Position numbers and translations under genes: made by a program. Under the pieces are notes generated by a model. That model was given only the letters and a program-made list of their open reading frames with translations, had not been told where the DNA came from and made no database searches. From NCBI GenBank assembly GCA_020846635.1, contig JADLDO010000047.1:248001-312000 (forward strand): DNA of 64,000 nucleotides. The letters are read 5' to 3'. This stretch comes from Caldilineaceae bacterium. Lineage in GTDB: Bacteria; Chloroflexota; Anaerolineae; Caldilineales; Caldilineaceae. Of this stretch, positions 44,731-54,221 are shown piece by piece. Numbering within the stretch: position 1 is the first letter of the stretch; each line of letters starts with the position of its first letter.

Positions 44731-44780
44731 AAAAAGGACGCTTCAGGATGAGCAGTTGCTCACGTTGAAGCGTCCTTTTT
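44731..44780. terminator. Strong bidirectional terminator hairpin with A/T tracts
   Basis: 15-bp perfect stem (AAAAAGGACGCTTCA / TGAAGCGTCCTTTTT), 20-base loop; the A and T tracts at the stem ends give a U run in either direction. It lies 19 bases beyond the stop of the minus-strand permease operon, so it should terminate that operon. It also blocks plus-strand read-through. Confidence 0.85.
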
Positions 44781-44799
44781 GTTTATAAACCCCGGAGGC

Positions 44800-45717
44800 T
44801 TATCCCTTTAGTCCTGTGGTGACAATGCCCTGAGTGAAGTAGCGTTGGCCCAGGAAGAAAAGGATGAGGCAGGGCAGCGCGACCATCAGCGCCGCGCCCA
44901 TGAGCAGGTGATCTTGCGGGCGTGAGACAGCCCCGGAACCCTGGGTGACGGCGGTTTGCAGATAGCGCAGACCGACAGCTACGACATATTTGTCTTCGCT
45001 GTTGAGGAAGATCAAGGGATAGAGGAAGTTGTTCCACTGGCCGATAAAGCCGAGCGTCGCCATTGTGGCAATGGCGGGTTTGCAGAGCGGGACGATCACT
45101 TGCCAGAGGATGCGCCAACTGCTGGCCCCGTCGAGCTTGGCGGCTTCGTCCAGGTCATAGGGGATGCCCATGATAAATTGGCGCATGAGGAAGATGTTGA
45201 AGGCCCCACCCCCAAACCAGGCGGGAATGATCAGCGGATGGTAGGTGTTAATCCAGCCAAACTCCTTAAAGAGGAGATAGGTGGGGATGAGCGTGACCTC
45301 GACCGGCAGCATAATGGTCGCCAGGGTGAGAAAGAAGAATGCCTCGCGACCCGGCACGCGGAAGCGCGCAAAGCCATAGGCAACCAGTGTGGCAGAAATA
45401 ATAGTGCCCAGGAGCGCCATAAAGGTGACATAGAAGGAGTTGATGAACCAGCGCTCGAAGGGATAGTCTGTCAATATCTTGGTGTAATTTTCGATGAACT
45501 GCGGATTCTCGGGCCACATGGTGGGCGGATAGCGATAAAGCTCGTTGATCGCCTTGCCGGAACTCACGACCGTCCAGAAGAAGGGCAGCATGGAGGCGAC
45601 AGCACCGATGATCACAAGCAGATAGAAGAGGATGCGCCAGGTGAGCCGTTGCGTGCGTGCGGACGATGTACGCGCGAGAGGAACCGGTTTCATCGTGCTT
45701 TCGGCATTGCTGATCAT
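44800..45717 (-). CDS. Sugar ABC transporter permease (MalG/UgpE type)
   Basis: Permease of 305 residues with six predicted membrane segments, EAA loop AAKLDGASSWRILWQVIVP and the C-terminus YFTQGIVTTGLKG. The frame is open from 45807, but the ATG at 45717 overlaps the stop of the other permease (ATGA), which fixes the start as translationally coupled. Last gene of its operon, before a strong terminator. Confidence 0.93.
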   Translation of the reverse strand: MISNAESTMKPVPLARTSSARTQRLTWRILFYLLVIIGAVASMLPFFWTVVSSGKAINELYRYPPTMWPENPQFIENYTKILTDYPFERWFINSFYVTFMALLGTIISATLVAYGFARFRVPGREAFFFLTLATIMLPVEVTLIPTYLLFKEFGWINTYHPLIIPAWFGGGAFNIFLMRQFIMGIPYDLDEAAKLDGASSWRILWQVIVPLCKPAIATMATLGFIGQWNNFLYPLIFLNSEDKYVVAVGLRYLQTAVTQGSGAVSRPQDHLLMGAALMVALPCLILFFLGQRYFTQGIVTTGLKG

Positions 45718-46661
45718 GCTTGGCGCTCCCCTTGATAGAAGACCCATTGACCGGAGAGTTTGAACTGGAGATAGGTCAGCACAAAGATAATGATGAAGAA
45801 CAGCCAAGAGAGGGCCGAGGCATAGCCCATATCAAAGCTGACGAAGGCATTTTGATAGATGTGCAGAGAGATAAACCAGGTGGCGCGCGCCGGGCCGCCA
45901 TTGGTGGCGATGAAGGCGACTTCAAAGGTACGCAGCGCAAAGATCATCCCTAGAACCAGGTTAAAGAGGACCGTGGGGGTGATCAGCGGGAGGGTGACAT
46001 TCCAGAATTTGTTCCAGGTCCCTGCGCCGTCGATCTCGGCAGCTTCCAACAATTCGACCGGCACATCCTGTAGACCTGCCAGGAAGATAATCATGCGCGA
46101 GCCACCGACGCTTGCCCACAGCCCCATGATGACCAGTGAGGGGATGGCCCAGGTGGTGCTGTTGAGCCAGCCAGGCCCCTGGATACCGATTTGTCCTAAG
46201 AGGTAGTTGACCAGCCCTACATCGGGATTGAGCATCCAACGCCAGAGCAATGCTGCGGCGACCAGCGGGGTCAGTGTAGGCAAGAAGTAAAGCGTGCGCC
46301 AGACCGAGGTAGCGACGAGCTTTTGGTTGAGAAGGACGGCAACAAAGAGCGATGCAATCATCCCAGAGGGGACGAGCAAGAGGGTGTAATAGAAGGTGCG
46401 CCAGATGGAAGGTAAGAACAAGTCATCTTTGGTAAAGGCATAGACAAAGTTCTGAATCCCAATAAACGATGGCGGGCGCAGCACGTTGTACTTGGTAAAG
46501 CTCAGATAGATGGAGGCGAAAAGCGGGCCGGCGACAAAGACGATGAAGCCGATGATCCAGGGAGAAAGGTAGAGGATACCCTCGATGATCTCACGTCGCC
46601 GGATATTCGAGCGACGTGAAACCCGCGCCACAGAAGTGGGTGGAGAAGTTGTGATTGCCAT
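45714..46661 (-). CDS. Sugar ABC transporter permease (MalF/UgpA type)
   Basis: Permease of 315 residues with six membrane segments and EAA loop AAEIDGAGTWNKFWNVTLP. I start it at the ATG at 46661; a GTG at 46673, 4 codons upstream, is equally open and neither has a strong ribosome binding site, perhaps because a hairpin lies just before. It partners the 44800 gene. No ATPase in the operon. Confidence 0.9.
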   Translation of the reverse strand: MAITTSPPTSVARVSRRSNIRRREIIEGILYLSPWIIGFIVFVAGPLFASIYLSFTKYNVLRPPSFIGIQNFVYAFTKDDLFLPSIWRTFYYTLLLVPSGMIASLFVAVLLNQKLVATSVWRTLYFLPTLTPLVAAALLWRWMLNPDVGLVNYLLGQIGIQGPGWLNSTTWAIPSLVIMGLWASVGGSRMIIFLAGLQDVPVELLEAAEIDGAGTWNKFWNVTLPLITPTVLFNLVLGMIFALRTFEVAFIATNGGPARATWFISLHIYQNAFVSFDMGYASALSWLFFIIIFVLTYLQFKLSGQWVFYQGERQA

Positions 46662-46679
46662 TGCATTATCCACGAGAAA

Positions 46680-46730
46680 CTATGGGGCGTGGCTTGGCGC
46701 ACCAACTGGCAGCCAAGCCACACCCCATAG
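46680..46730 (-). terminator. Intercistronic hairpin between binding-protein and permease genes
   Basis: 19-bp stem with one mismatch (CTATGGGGCGTGGCTTGGC / GCCAAGCCACACCCCATAG) and a 13-base loop, filling almost the whole gap between the two genes. It parallels the hairpins at 11767-11805 and 55937-55987 in the same operon position. Likely lowers permease expression relative to binding protein or stabilises the upstream mRNA. Confidence 0.7.
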
Positions 46731-46735
46731 AGCGA

Positions 46736-48133
46736 TTACGCCGGTTCTTTATCCAGCACTGCTTGGCAGAGTTCCTGGATTTGATCCGCAGCCTGTTCGG
46801 CCTGGATTTCGCCCAGCACCAACGCATCGTTGACCTGCGTATAGGCAGCATCAAATTCCTCACCGCGGAAGTTGGCTACCACGTAGTCAGGTTCGATGCT
46901 TTCCATGATGGGGCGAAGCTTCTCATAGTCGGGTAATGTTTCGTAGATACGCTCATCAGCCCAGACATCGGCGCGGGCGATGGGGCCTTTTTGGCCTTGC
47001 ACCAAGCCCTGCACGTTCATTTCCTTACCGGCAATCCAGGTCAGCACCTTGAACGAGGCGTCCGGCACTTGCGAGGCGGTGGTAATGCCAAAGACATGCT
47101 CGTTGAGCATGCTGCGGCGCGCGTCACCGCTGTTGACAACTGGCGTCAGAGCAAAACCGATCTCGAAGTCGGTGAAGGTAGCGGGATAGATGGCGATGCG
47201 GAAAGGCCAGATATCGCCCGCCAACATTTTCTGACCCCCAAATAGCTCTGGCGCGTTGATGGCTCCGGCAGAGGGGGACGGCGAGACTTTGTAGGTGTTG
47301 ATCAGGTCGTAGTCATATTGGAGGGCCTGGACAAAGGCCTCGCGGTTATCCAAGAAGGTCGCCTTTGTGCCATCCTCGTTGGTCGGTTCCACACCCCACT
47401 GGCGCAGATAGGGGCCGCCACCGAAGGGATCGCCGCCGCGGTCGGCGCGGGCATAGCCAAAGACATCTTCCGTGGTGGCTTCCACTGCCCAATCGGCCAA
47501 CTCCTGGAAGGTCATGTCGTCCGTCAATTCGGCAAGACCCATCTCGGCGATCTTGGTCTTGTTATAGGCAATGATCGGCACGATCGGTTCAGAGATGAAG
47601 GACATCCAGTAGGTCGCGCCCCCGGAGCTGTTGGCGACGACGGCTCCTTCGAAGAAGTTGGCATCAATGTCATACCCCACGCCTTCGGCGAGAGGGCGAA
47701 GATCGGTGACGAGGCCAAGACTGGTGCCCCAGGCGATGTGGGAGCGGTGGCGAGGGGGATACCAGACCATATCACCCAGAGTGCCTGCGGCGGCAAAGGA
47801 GAGAATCTTGGGGAAATATTCTGCGGTCCAGCCGGGAATGGTTTCGAGGACAACTTCGATGTCGGGGTTGCCACTGGCAAAGCCGTCGATGTCCTGGTCA
47901 AGACCGGCCTGAATCCAGTCGGAGACATCCTGTTTCGCGACCATGTGGGCGCGAACTTGGGTTCTTTCCGCACCAGCGGCAGGCGCAGCTTCACCGCTGC
48001 TGGCCGCAGGAGCCGCAGCGGGGCCGGCGGATGGAGCGCACGCGGCCATGAGGGTGACACCCAACGCTGTGGTTCCCATGCTGGTCAGGAATGCGCGCCG
48101 TGTGAGACGGCGAGAGACTGGCTGTTCGTTCAT
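46736..48133 (-). CDS. Sugar ABC transporter substrate-binding lipoprotein
   Basis: Binding protein of 465 residues. N-terminus has SRRLTRRAFLTS (Tat-like twin Arg), then a hydrophobic stretch and lipobox-like MAACAP, then an Ala/Gly/Ser-rich linker. The ATG at 48133 follows CAAGGAGGATGT, a strong ribosome binding site; the frame stays open to 48202 but that part is not signal-like. First gene of a minus-strand importer operon. Ligand probably a sugar; not deducible. Confidence 0.92.
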   Translation of the reverse strand: MNEQPVSRRLTRRAFLTSMGTTALGVTLMAACAPSAGPAAAPAASSGEAAPAAGAERTQVRAHMVAKQDVSDWIQAGLDQDIDGFASGNPDIEVVLETIPGWTAEYFPKILSFAAAGTLGDMVWYPPRHRSHIAWGTSLGLVTDLRPLAEGVGYDIDANFFEGAVVANSSGGATYWMSFISEPIVPIIAYNKTKIAEMGLAELTDDMTFQELADWAVEATTEDVFGYARADRGGDPFGGGPYLRQWGVEPTNEDGTKATFLDNREAFVQALQYDYDLINTYKVSPSPSAGAINAPELFGGQKMLAGDIWPFRIAIYPATFTDFEIGFALTPVVNSGDARRSMLNEHVFGITTASQVPDASFKVLTWIAGKEMNVQGLVQGQKGPIARADVWADERIYETLPDYEKLRPIMESIEPDYVVANFRGEEFDAAYTQVNDALVLGEIQAEQAADQIQELCQAVLDKEPA

Positions 48134-48739
48134 ACATCCTCCTTGAGTACTACTTTGGTTATTCCCGTGGGTAAACAAGTAGAACAGACTTATGTACGAC
48201 AAACCGGGGTAATCAAGGCCTGTGAGTTGATACCAGGGTGATACCCCTATTCAGTTGGCCGTGTTGAAGCCATGACACTGTGTACGGTGGTACTTACACG
48301 GAGCGAACCAGTGACCTGTTTTCCGGTCAGGGATCGCTTTCTTTGTGCAGAATAGATTCCGGTAAACGTGGGTCAAGGCAACCGCCACGGCGGTCAAAAC
48401 ATACGGAAAAGCTTGAAGCCGAGTAACTCTTAGCACGCTAGGGTGTGGGGAGCGGGTTTGAGCATAGCGAGCGGTATCGATCCCGTGGTCGAGATCGTTG
48501 CAGCCCTTCGGCAGAGTCAATTGTAGCACCCTGCACAAATAGGTGTCAATTTGGATTCGACAGTAGGGTGAACCAAAGGGATAGATGGCTCTGTTGAATG
48601 TAGGGTATACTTTGCGAAGTGTTCCATACTTCACCATCGATAGAGCGTAAGATACAGCGTACATACACCACACAGGCAAGTGAGGGTCGAGCAATTTTGT
48701 AACTGCTTTGATGTCGATGTTCGCGTTCAGAGGAAAGCT
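48134..48739. other. 606-base gap without an assignable gene
   Basis: Divergent region between the importer (-) and a membrane protein gene (+). A 147-codon minus-strand frame (48251-48694) crosses most of it, but I recognise no domain and it is rich in Tyr, His, Arg, Cys and Thr in a non-coding-like way. The stretch about 48470-48520 has a GC-rich inverted region around CGATCCCGTGGTCGAGATCG. It may be an RNA gene, a relic, or two long leaders. AGAGGAAAGCT before 48740 is a ribosome binding site. Confidence 0.4.
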
Positions 48740-51190
48740 ATGCGTTCATTTCCCCAATTCCCTATTCGGCTTGCGCGCTTGGAGCGGTATCTTGTTCCAA
48801 GCGCGCTCCTCTATTTGGCGCTTCCCTATGTGATTTTTTGCGTTGGGTGGCTGCAATGGTATTGGGCTGCATTGGCGTTTTTACTTCTGGTCGCTGCCCT
48901 TGTCGAGTCTACCCGGCTGACAATTCACCAAACAACTGCATCCGCGCCTGCCGCGGAAGCTTCTCCTCTCTTTACTTTCCTGCACCTGCTCTTTCTCTTG
49001 TTGATTGCCCTGATGTGGTTGATTCTTGTGGGTGTAGGGGAGATCGGCTATATCAGGGGAGATTGGGTAAAACACGAAAGCGTTCTCAAGGACTTAATCG
49101 AACACGAGTGGCCTGTACTCTATGATTTTTATGCTGATCCTGTCCCCCTGGTTTACTATTTTGCCTATTACTTACCCTCGGCTTTGGTTGGCAAGATTGC
49201 CGGTTGGGCAATGGCGCAGTATGTTGTTTTCGTCTGGACATTTCTTGGTGTCGTGCTGGCCATGCTCTGGTTTTGGGTCTTGGCCCGCAAAGCATCTTCT
49301 ATAGCCGTTGCTCAGGCCGCTTATTCTCTCATTTTTATTTTTATCTTCTTCTCCGGGCTTGATCTGATTGGCAACATCATTGCTAATAGAGTTGGGTGGG
49401 CAAACGGCAATTGGGGGCGACTAGAACGATGGGGGGGTGCTTTTGAGTATAGTGCGAACACGATTTTGCTCGCTTGGGTGCCCAATCAGGCTTTGGCGGG
49501 CTGGATTGCTGGGGCACTTACGCTCTATGCAATCCTGTACATTCGCCACAGGCGGATCAGCTGGTTGGCTGTGGGCCTCAGCGCGTTGTGGTCGCCTTTC
49601 GTGACGATGGGTCTTGTCCCTTATCTGATCGCGGAGTTTTTCAGCGATGATGGGCCCTGGCTCATGCGGCTGCGGCGCTATTTCTCGTGGTCAAACCTGT
49701 GTGGTCTTGCTTTTGCACTCCTGATCGGTCTCTTTTATCTGTCGAAGTTGTACGAATCTTCTCCCTATGCGCGCGCAGATATACCGTACGGATTCTTCCT
49801 CACCGCTGGTTCAGACAGGATGCTCAATGATATCGGTTTGTATGTGACATTTTGGCTTCTAGAGGTTGGCATCTACGCGGTGCTTCTGTTCAGGGGCATG
49901 AAGTATGAGGGGAGGATATGGCGCTGGCTCTTTGCTACTACGTTAGTTACTTTGGCGCTGCTGCCTCTCTACAGGGTTGGTATCTATAATGATCTGGTGA
50001 TGAGAGCCTCGATTCCTGCGCTTTTCTGCTTGGCTGTGCTTGTGGGGCGCGCGGTGCATCGCAGCAACGGGGGACAGCCCACCAGAGTGGCTCTCATTGT
50101 CGTCCTCCTCCTGGGTGCAGCAACAGCCGTGGCAGAGTTGCACTTCCATATTTCAGGGATGTATCGCGAGGCAAGGGGAGTTCCGCAAGAGGAACCTGTC
50201 GAGTCGCTCGGTATCGTCGAGCTTTATGAGGGGATGCCCGACTTTCTTCTGCAATATACAGGTGGTTATGAATCGCCTTTCTTTCAACAATTCGCCAAAA
50301 AGCAAGCATGGGTAAGCCGCGCTGGCAAAAAAGAGTATATTGCCTTTTCCGACAACAGAATTCTCTTTGAGAGTTACGAAATAGAGAAGGATTCGGGTCT
50401 ACAACCGGGCGAGGAAGTCAAGATGGTGAGCCGGCTGCATGTCTTCTTTCGGGCTATTCACAAGAACTACAATATCTCCGTGAGGCTTGTGGCTGAGGAT
50501 GGTAGGGAGGTATGGCGGGAGCAAGGCTGGCCCGAAAATCGTCCTACCTCGATCTGGGCACCAACAGTTCTGTGGTTTGATACGCGGACTGTCACGATTC
50601 CACCGGAGACTCCAGCGGGCATCTACCGGTTCGACCTCAGTTTTGTTGACCCAGAGACACATGACCTGCTGCCGGCGACTGCGATGCCGGCGGGGGAGTA
50701 TATAGGCGAAATGGTCCCGATTGGCTATGTGACTGTGGGTGAAGTTGAGGGTAAACCTGTTCATACGTTTTCTGATCCGGCACAACTGGATGGCAAGGTG
50801 GCGCTGGTGGGGATGACGCCCGCTCCGGAGCAGGCTTCCTCACTGGTTGCGTCTAGGGGTGAAACTCTGAATATCGAACTCTTTTGGCAGGCACTGGCAG
50901 AGATGGATCGGGACTACACAGGCTTTGTGCATGTGCTGGATGCTGATGGGCAGTTAGTTGCCCAAGATGACCACCCACCGCGCAACGGCTTCCTCCCTAC
51001 GAGCATCTGGCGGGATGGCCTGGTCGTTTCCGATGGATATACGATTCTTGTGCCGCAAGATGCACCCCCTGGCAAATACTCGTTGGTGGCGGGGATGTAT
51101 GATTTGGAGAGCGGCGCACGGCTGCCGGTTTGGCAGCGTGGCGAGATCACGGGTGATTCAACTTTACTTATGGGAGTCGATGTGCGATAA
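48740..51190 (+). CDS. Large polytopic membrane protein with C-terminal beta-sandwich (glycosyltransferase-like)
   Basis: Protein of 816 residues with about 12 membrane segments over the first 450 residues and an external C-terminal region of about 330 residues. The first large loop (DWVKHESVLKDLIEHEWPV.., then DPVPLVYYFAYYLPSALV) resembles the acidic-loop region of PMT/ArnT-like or RgtA-type GT-C glycosyltransferases. The last 110 residues form a beta-sandwich-like unit (GETLNIELFWQALAEMD.. to PPGKYSLVAGMYDLESG) that I recall at the ends of large membrane glycosyltransferase-like proteins in Chloroflexota. The start is the ATG at 48740 (AGAGGAAAGCT upstream). Function not proved. Confidence 0.8.
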   Translation: MRSFPQFPIRLARLERYLVPSALLYLALPYVIFCVGWLQWYWAALAFLLLVAALVESTRLTIHQTTASAPAAEASPLFTFLHLLFLLLIALMWLILVGVGEIGYIRGDWVKHESVLKDLIEHEWPVLYDFYADPVPLVYYFAYYLPSALVGKIAGWAMAQYVVFVWTFLGVVLAMLWFWVLARKASSIAVAQAAYSLIFIFIFFSGLDLIGNIIANRVGWANGNWGRLERWGGAFEYSANTILLAWVPNQALAGWIAGALTLYAILYIRHRRISWLAVGLSALWSPFVTMGLVPYLIAEFFSDDGPWLMRLRRYFSWSNLCGLAFALLIGLFYLSKLYESSPYARADIPYGFFLTAGSDRMLNDIGLYVTFWLLEVGIYAVLLFRGMKYEGRIWRWLFATTLVTLALLPLYRVGIYNDLVMRASIPALFCLAVLVGRAVHRSNGGQPTRVALIVVLLLGAATAVAELHFHISGMYREARGVPQEEPVESLGIVELYEGMPDFLLQYTGGYESPFFQQFAKKQAWVSRAGKKEYIAFSDNRILFESYEIEKDSGLQPGEEVKMVSRLHVFFRAIHKNYNISVRLVAEDGREVWREQGWPENRPTSIWAPTVLWFDTRTVTIPPETPAGIYRFDLSFVDPETHDLLPATAMPAGEYIGEMVPIGYVTVGEVEGKPVHTFSDPAQLDGKVALVGMTPAPEQASSLVASRGETLNIELFWQALAEMDRDYTGFVHVLDADGQLVAQDDHPPRNGFLPTSIWRDGLVVSDGYTILVPQDAPPGKYSLVAGMYDLESGARLPVWQRGEITGDSTLLMGVDVR

Positions 51191-51227
51191 TCATTCGTTC
51201 GAAAAGTTGATTTGCACTGGTTTTAGC

Positions 51228-51256
51228 TTGATATTTTGCTGCAACTCGACTATAAT
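51228..51256 (+). promoter_or_regulatory. Strong promoter for typA
   Basis: TTGATA (51228-51233), 17-base spacer, TATAAT (51251-51256): consensus -10 and near-consensus -35. Predicted start near 51262-51264. Confidence 0.8.
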
Positions 51257-51262
51257 GTCGGT

Positions 51263-51372
51263 ATGAAAGTTGCTGCCCGGTCGTACCGTTGTTCGGATGG
51301 CCGGGCAGTTTTGTGTGCAAAGGGAGTATCGCACCACCTATGGCAGCACCAACAATGGCAGCAGAGTTGACG
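51263..51372 (+). other. Possible leaderless short ORF and terminator-like hairpin in the typA leader
   Basis: An ATG at 51263, at or next to the predicted transcription start, opens a 35-codon frame that ends with TGA inside the typA coding region. Within it an 8-bp stem (CTGCCCGG 51273-51280 / CCGGGCAG 51301-51308) is followed by TTTT, like a weak intrinsic terminator. Together they look like a translation-controlled attenuator, but this is inference only. Confidence 0.35.
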
Positions 51373-53253
51373 GCTGGAATTGAGATGGCCGGATTGAATG
51401 GTATGAGTCCTCGTAACGAGAATTTTGTGACACGCAATGATATTCGCAATATCGCGATCATTGCCCACGTTGATCATGGCAAGACGACGCTGGTCGATGG
51501 CATGCTGCGCCAGACCAATGTTTTTCGCGCCAATCAGCAGATGGCGGAACGGGTGTTGGATTCCAACGACCTGGAGCGTGAGCGCGGCATTACGATCCTG
51601 GCAAAGAACACCGGCATTGTCTATAACGGCATGACGATCAACATTGTCGATACGCCAGGCCATGCCGACTTTGGGGGCGAGGTGGAGCGTGTGCTGAACA
51701 TGGTGGATGGGGTGCTGCTGCTGGTGGATGCGGTGGAAGGCCCGATGCCCCAGACGCGCTTTGTCTTGCGTAAGGCTTTGGAGAAGGGCTTGAAGGCGAT
51801 TGTGGTGATCAACAAGGTGGATCGCCCCGCAGCACGCACCGATTATGCGGTCAACGCCACCTTTGATCTCTTTATCGACCTGGGCGCAAGCGAAGAACAG
51901 GCGGATTTCCCTGTCGTCTACACGATTGGGCTGGAGGCACGCGCCGGCTTTACACCGGATACGCTGGGCAATGACCTGGGCCCTCTCTTTGAGACGATTA
52001 TCAACTTCTTGCCAGGGCCTACGGTGCGTATCGATGGGCCGCTGCAACTTTTGGTCACGACCCTGGATCACAGCGCCTATGTGGGCAAGATCGCGGTCGG
52101 GCGTCTGACCAGCGGTACGTTACGCAGCGGGCAAAGCGTGATGCAGGCGACGCCGGAAGGGGAGATGATTCCTGGCAAGGTCAGCCAGGTCTATCTTTTC
52201 CGTGACCTCAAACGTACCGAGGTGGATGCGGCAGAAGCCGGTAACATTGTGGCTGTGGCAGGCATCCCGGATGTGGGGATTGGTGACACGCTGACCGACC
52301 CCAACAACCCGCAGCCGCTGCCGCCGATCCTGGTGGAAGAGCCGACCGTACGCATGACCTTTAGCGTCAACGACTCTCCCTTTGCTGGACGCGAGGGGCA
52401 GTTTTTGACGAGTCGCCATCTGCGCGCCCGTCTCTTTCAAGAGCTAGAGCGCAATGTGGCGATGCGCGTGGAGGAGACGGAGACCGCCAACAGCTTCATT
52501 GTGTCGGGGCGCGGCGAGCTGCATTTGGCGATTTTGATTGAGACGATGCGCCGCGAAGGCTATGAGTTTGCGGTGAGCCGTCCAGAGGTCATCTATCGCC
52601 AGAGCGAACAGGGCTTGCAGGAGCCGCTGGAGATGGTTTATCTCGAAGTACACAACGACTACTTGGGCACTGTGACCGAGATGTTGGGGACGCGCAAGGG
52701 GCAGATGCAGGAGATTCGCTATGGCGATGACGGCACTGTCTATACGGAGTTCTTGGTGCCGACGCGCGGCATGTTGGGCTTCCGCCAGCCCTTCTTGACC
52801 TCGACGCGTGGCACAGGTATCTTCCACACGCTCTTTCACGGTTATGCGCCCTATTTGGGGGAGATTGAGCGGCAGTCGCGCGGTTCGCTGGTGGCGTTGG
52901 AGACAGGTTCGGTGACGAGCTATGCGCTGAAAGATTTGACGCAGCGCGGCACCTTCTTTGTCCACCCCACGCAAGAGGTCTATGCCGGGCAGGTGATCGG
53001 CGAGCATGTGCGCGATGAAGATTTGGTGATCAATATCTGCAAGGCGAAGCAGTTGACCAACTTCCGCGACAAGCCCAAGCAGGACGACGCTGGACTTTCC
53101 GGCATCCGCGATTTGTCGCTGGATGATTCGATTGAGTACCTGGCAGATGACGATCTGCTGGAGGTGACGCCGGTGGCGCTGCGTATCCGCAAGAAGGAAC
53201 TGCGCCACGAAATTCGCATGCGCGAAGTGAAGCGGGCGAAGCAGGGGAAGTAG
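51340..53253 (+). CDS. typA: Translational GTPase TypA/BipA
   Basis: Ribosome-associated GTPase of 637 residues, the family length. G1 AHVDHGKT (42-49), G2 around RERGITI, G3 DTPGHADF, G4 NKVD; then the EF-Tu-like barrel ([12 protein letters not shown]), domain III and V, and the TypA-specific C-terminus. It acts in ribosome assembly and stress adaptation. The ATG at 51340 is used here, but the frame opens at 51289 and ATGs at 51358 and 51403 are also possible; homology starts near residue 30, so the true start may be as late as 51403. A perfect terminator hairpin follows. Confidence 0.95.
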   Translation: MAAPTMAAELTAGIEMAGLNGMSPRNENFVTRNDIRNIAIIAHVDHGKTTLVDGMLRQTNVFRANQQMAERVLDSNDLERERGITILAKNTGIVYNGMTINIVDTPGHADFGGEVERVLNMVDGVLLLVDAVEGPMPQTRFVLRKALEKGLKAIVVINKVDRPAARTDYAVNATFDLFIDLGASEEQADFPVVYTIGLEARAGFTPDTLGNDLGPLFETIINFLPGPTVRIDGPLQLLVTTLDHSAYVGKIAVGRLTSGTLRSGQSVMQATPEGEMIPGKVSQVYLFRDLKRTEVDAAEAGNIVAVAGIPDVGIGDTLTDPNNPQPLPPILVEEPTVRMTFSVNDSPFAGREGQFLTSRHLRARLFQELERNVAMRVEETETANSFIVSGRGELHLAILIETMRREGYEFAVSRPEVIYRQSEQGLQEPLEMVYLEVHNDYLGTVTEMLGTRKGQMQEIRYGDDGTVYTEFLVPTRGMLGFRQPFLTSTRGTGIFHTLFHGYAPYLGEIERQSRGSLVALETGSVTSYALKDLTQRGTFFVHPTQEVYAGQVIGEHVRDEDLVINICKAKQLTNFRDKPKQDDAGLSGIRDLSLDDSIEYLADDDLLEVTPVALRIRKKELRHEIRMREVKRAKQGK

Positions 53254-53301
53254 TTCCCTAATCCATTAAACATGGGGTTGGCGAGTTATCCATCCTTTTA
53301 G

Positions 53302-53336
53302 AACAGCGGCGTCACAAATCTTGTGACGCCGCTGTT
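53302..53336 (+). terminator. Terminator hairpin after typA
   Basis: Perfect 16-bp stem (AACAGCGGCGTCACAA / TTGTGACGCCGCTGTT) with a 3-base loop, 48 bases after the typA stop. Confidence 0.75.
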
Positions 53337-53489
53337 GCATTCTCCAGGTTGGCAAAATCCAATTTTTCAGTGCCACTACACGATTGACGCCGGTAGCTGT
53401 GGGTGATACGATGTTGGTTCTTCGCTGTCGTTTGCCCGCTGTGCGCAATTTGTTATCCAGCATTTCACACTTCATCAAGGAGCCGAGAA

Positions 53490-53885
53490 ATGGAACGACG
53501 CACCATCAACCCGTGGACATGGCAAGATGCCTTTGGATTTGTTCAAGCCGCCGAAGTGCAGGCTCCACAACGAATCCTATTCTGCGCTGGACAGACATCG
53601 AATGATGCAGCAGGCAATCCCATGCATTCTGGAGATATGCGTGCCCAGATCATGCTTGCGCTGGATAATCTTGAGACTGTATTGCGCGAGGCGGATTTTG
53701 GGCTTGAGGACGTTGTACGCCTGAATATGTACACAACGGATGTCGATCAGCTACTGGCAAACTACGACGCCTTGACGAGTCGCCTGGCTGCGGCGGGCTG
53801 TCGCCAAAGCTCTACATTGCTCGGTGTAACGCGGCTGGCATTTCCAGAGTTCATGATCGAACTTGAGGCGACTGCCGTAAAATAG
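53490..53885 (+). CDS. RidA/YjgF/YER057c/UK114 family protein
   Basis: Protein of 131 residues with the RidA fold: FCAGQTSNDAAGNPMHSGDMRAQ, DNLETVLREADFGLEDVVRLNMYTTD, then the C-terminal strand ending EFMIELEATAVK. RidA proteins deaminate reactive enamine/imine intermediates; the catalytic Arg in the usual position (TRL) seems present but I cannot be sure that it aligns. The start is the ATG at 53490 (AAGGAG upstream); the longer frame from 53403 has no homology. Single gene upstream of the peptide importer. Confidence 0.88.
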   Translation: MERRTINPWTWQDAFGFVQAAEVQAPQRILFCAGQTSNDAAGNPMHSGDMRAQIMLALDNLETVLREADFGLEDVVRLNMYTTDVDQLLANYDALTSRLAAAGCRQSSTLLGVTRLAFPEFMIELEATAVK

Positions 53886-54221
53886 ACCGGTTCAAACACG
53901 ATTGACAGTGTTTCCGCCCCTATGCTAGACTCTAGCAACTTCTATACTTTGGCTTGGTAAGAGTGGTTCATCCACTCTGCACCCCTAGCCGAGTTTGATG
54001 TGGATGTTCACCCCATCGTGCGTGGATGGACGGTTGCATGGCATTCTGGCAGCCTTTCCGACCCGCCACGGTTTCCACGGTCAACATCCTCCCACCCGTC
54101 CTGAGCAGCAACGATGCTGGGCAGATGGGCAAAGCAACTGTCTGGGTACAATTGAGCAAGTGGTTGGACGCCTTTGTCCGCCATCCGATTTGTTCTCTTC
54201 ATGCACGTTTGGAGGTGCACC
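53886..54221 (+). promoter_or_regulatory. Leader of the second peptide importer operon
   Basis: The gap of 336 bases has a promoter, TTGACA (53902-53907), 18-base spacer, TAGACT (53926-53931), and a 7-bp hairpin (AGAGTGG / CCACTCT, 53960-53978) with a 5-base loop just downstream. Otherwise no gene is visible. GGAGGTG precedes the ATG at 54222. Confidence 0.55.

Noticed and set aside
47318-48241. Open frame of 307 codons on the plus strand
   Set aside because: Antisense to the binding-protein gene at 46736-48133, which has a strong ribosome binding site and family homology; a codon-bias shadow.
48251-48694. A 147-codon minus-strand gene
   Set aside because: No domain, no ribosome binding site that I can defend and odd composition; kept only as part of an unexplained gap.
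51250-52071. Long open frame of 273 codons on the minus strand
   Set aside because: It is fully antisense to typA, has low-complexity His/Arg/Gln-rich composition and no domain; typA itself is certain.
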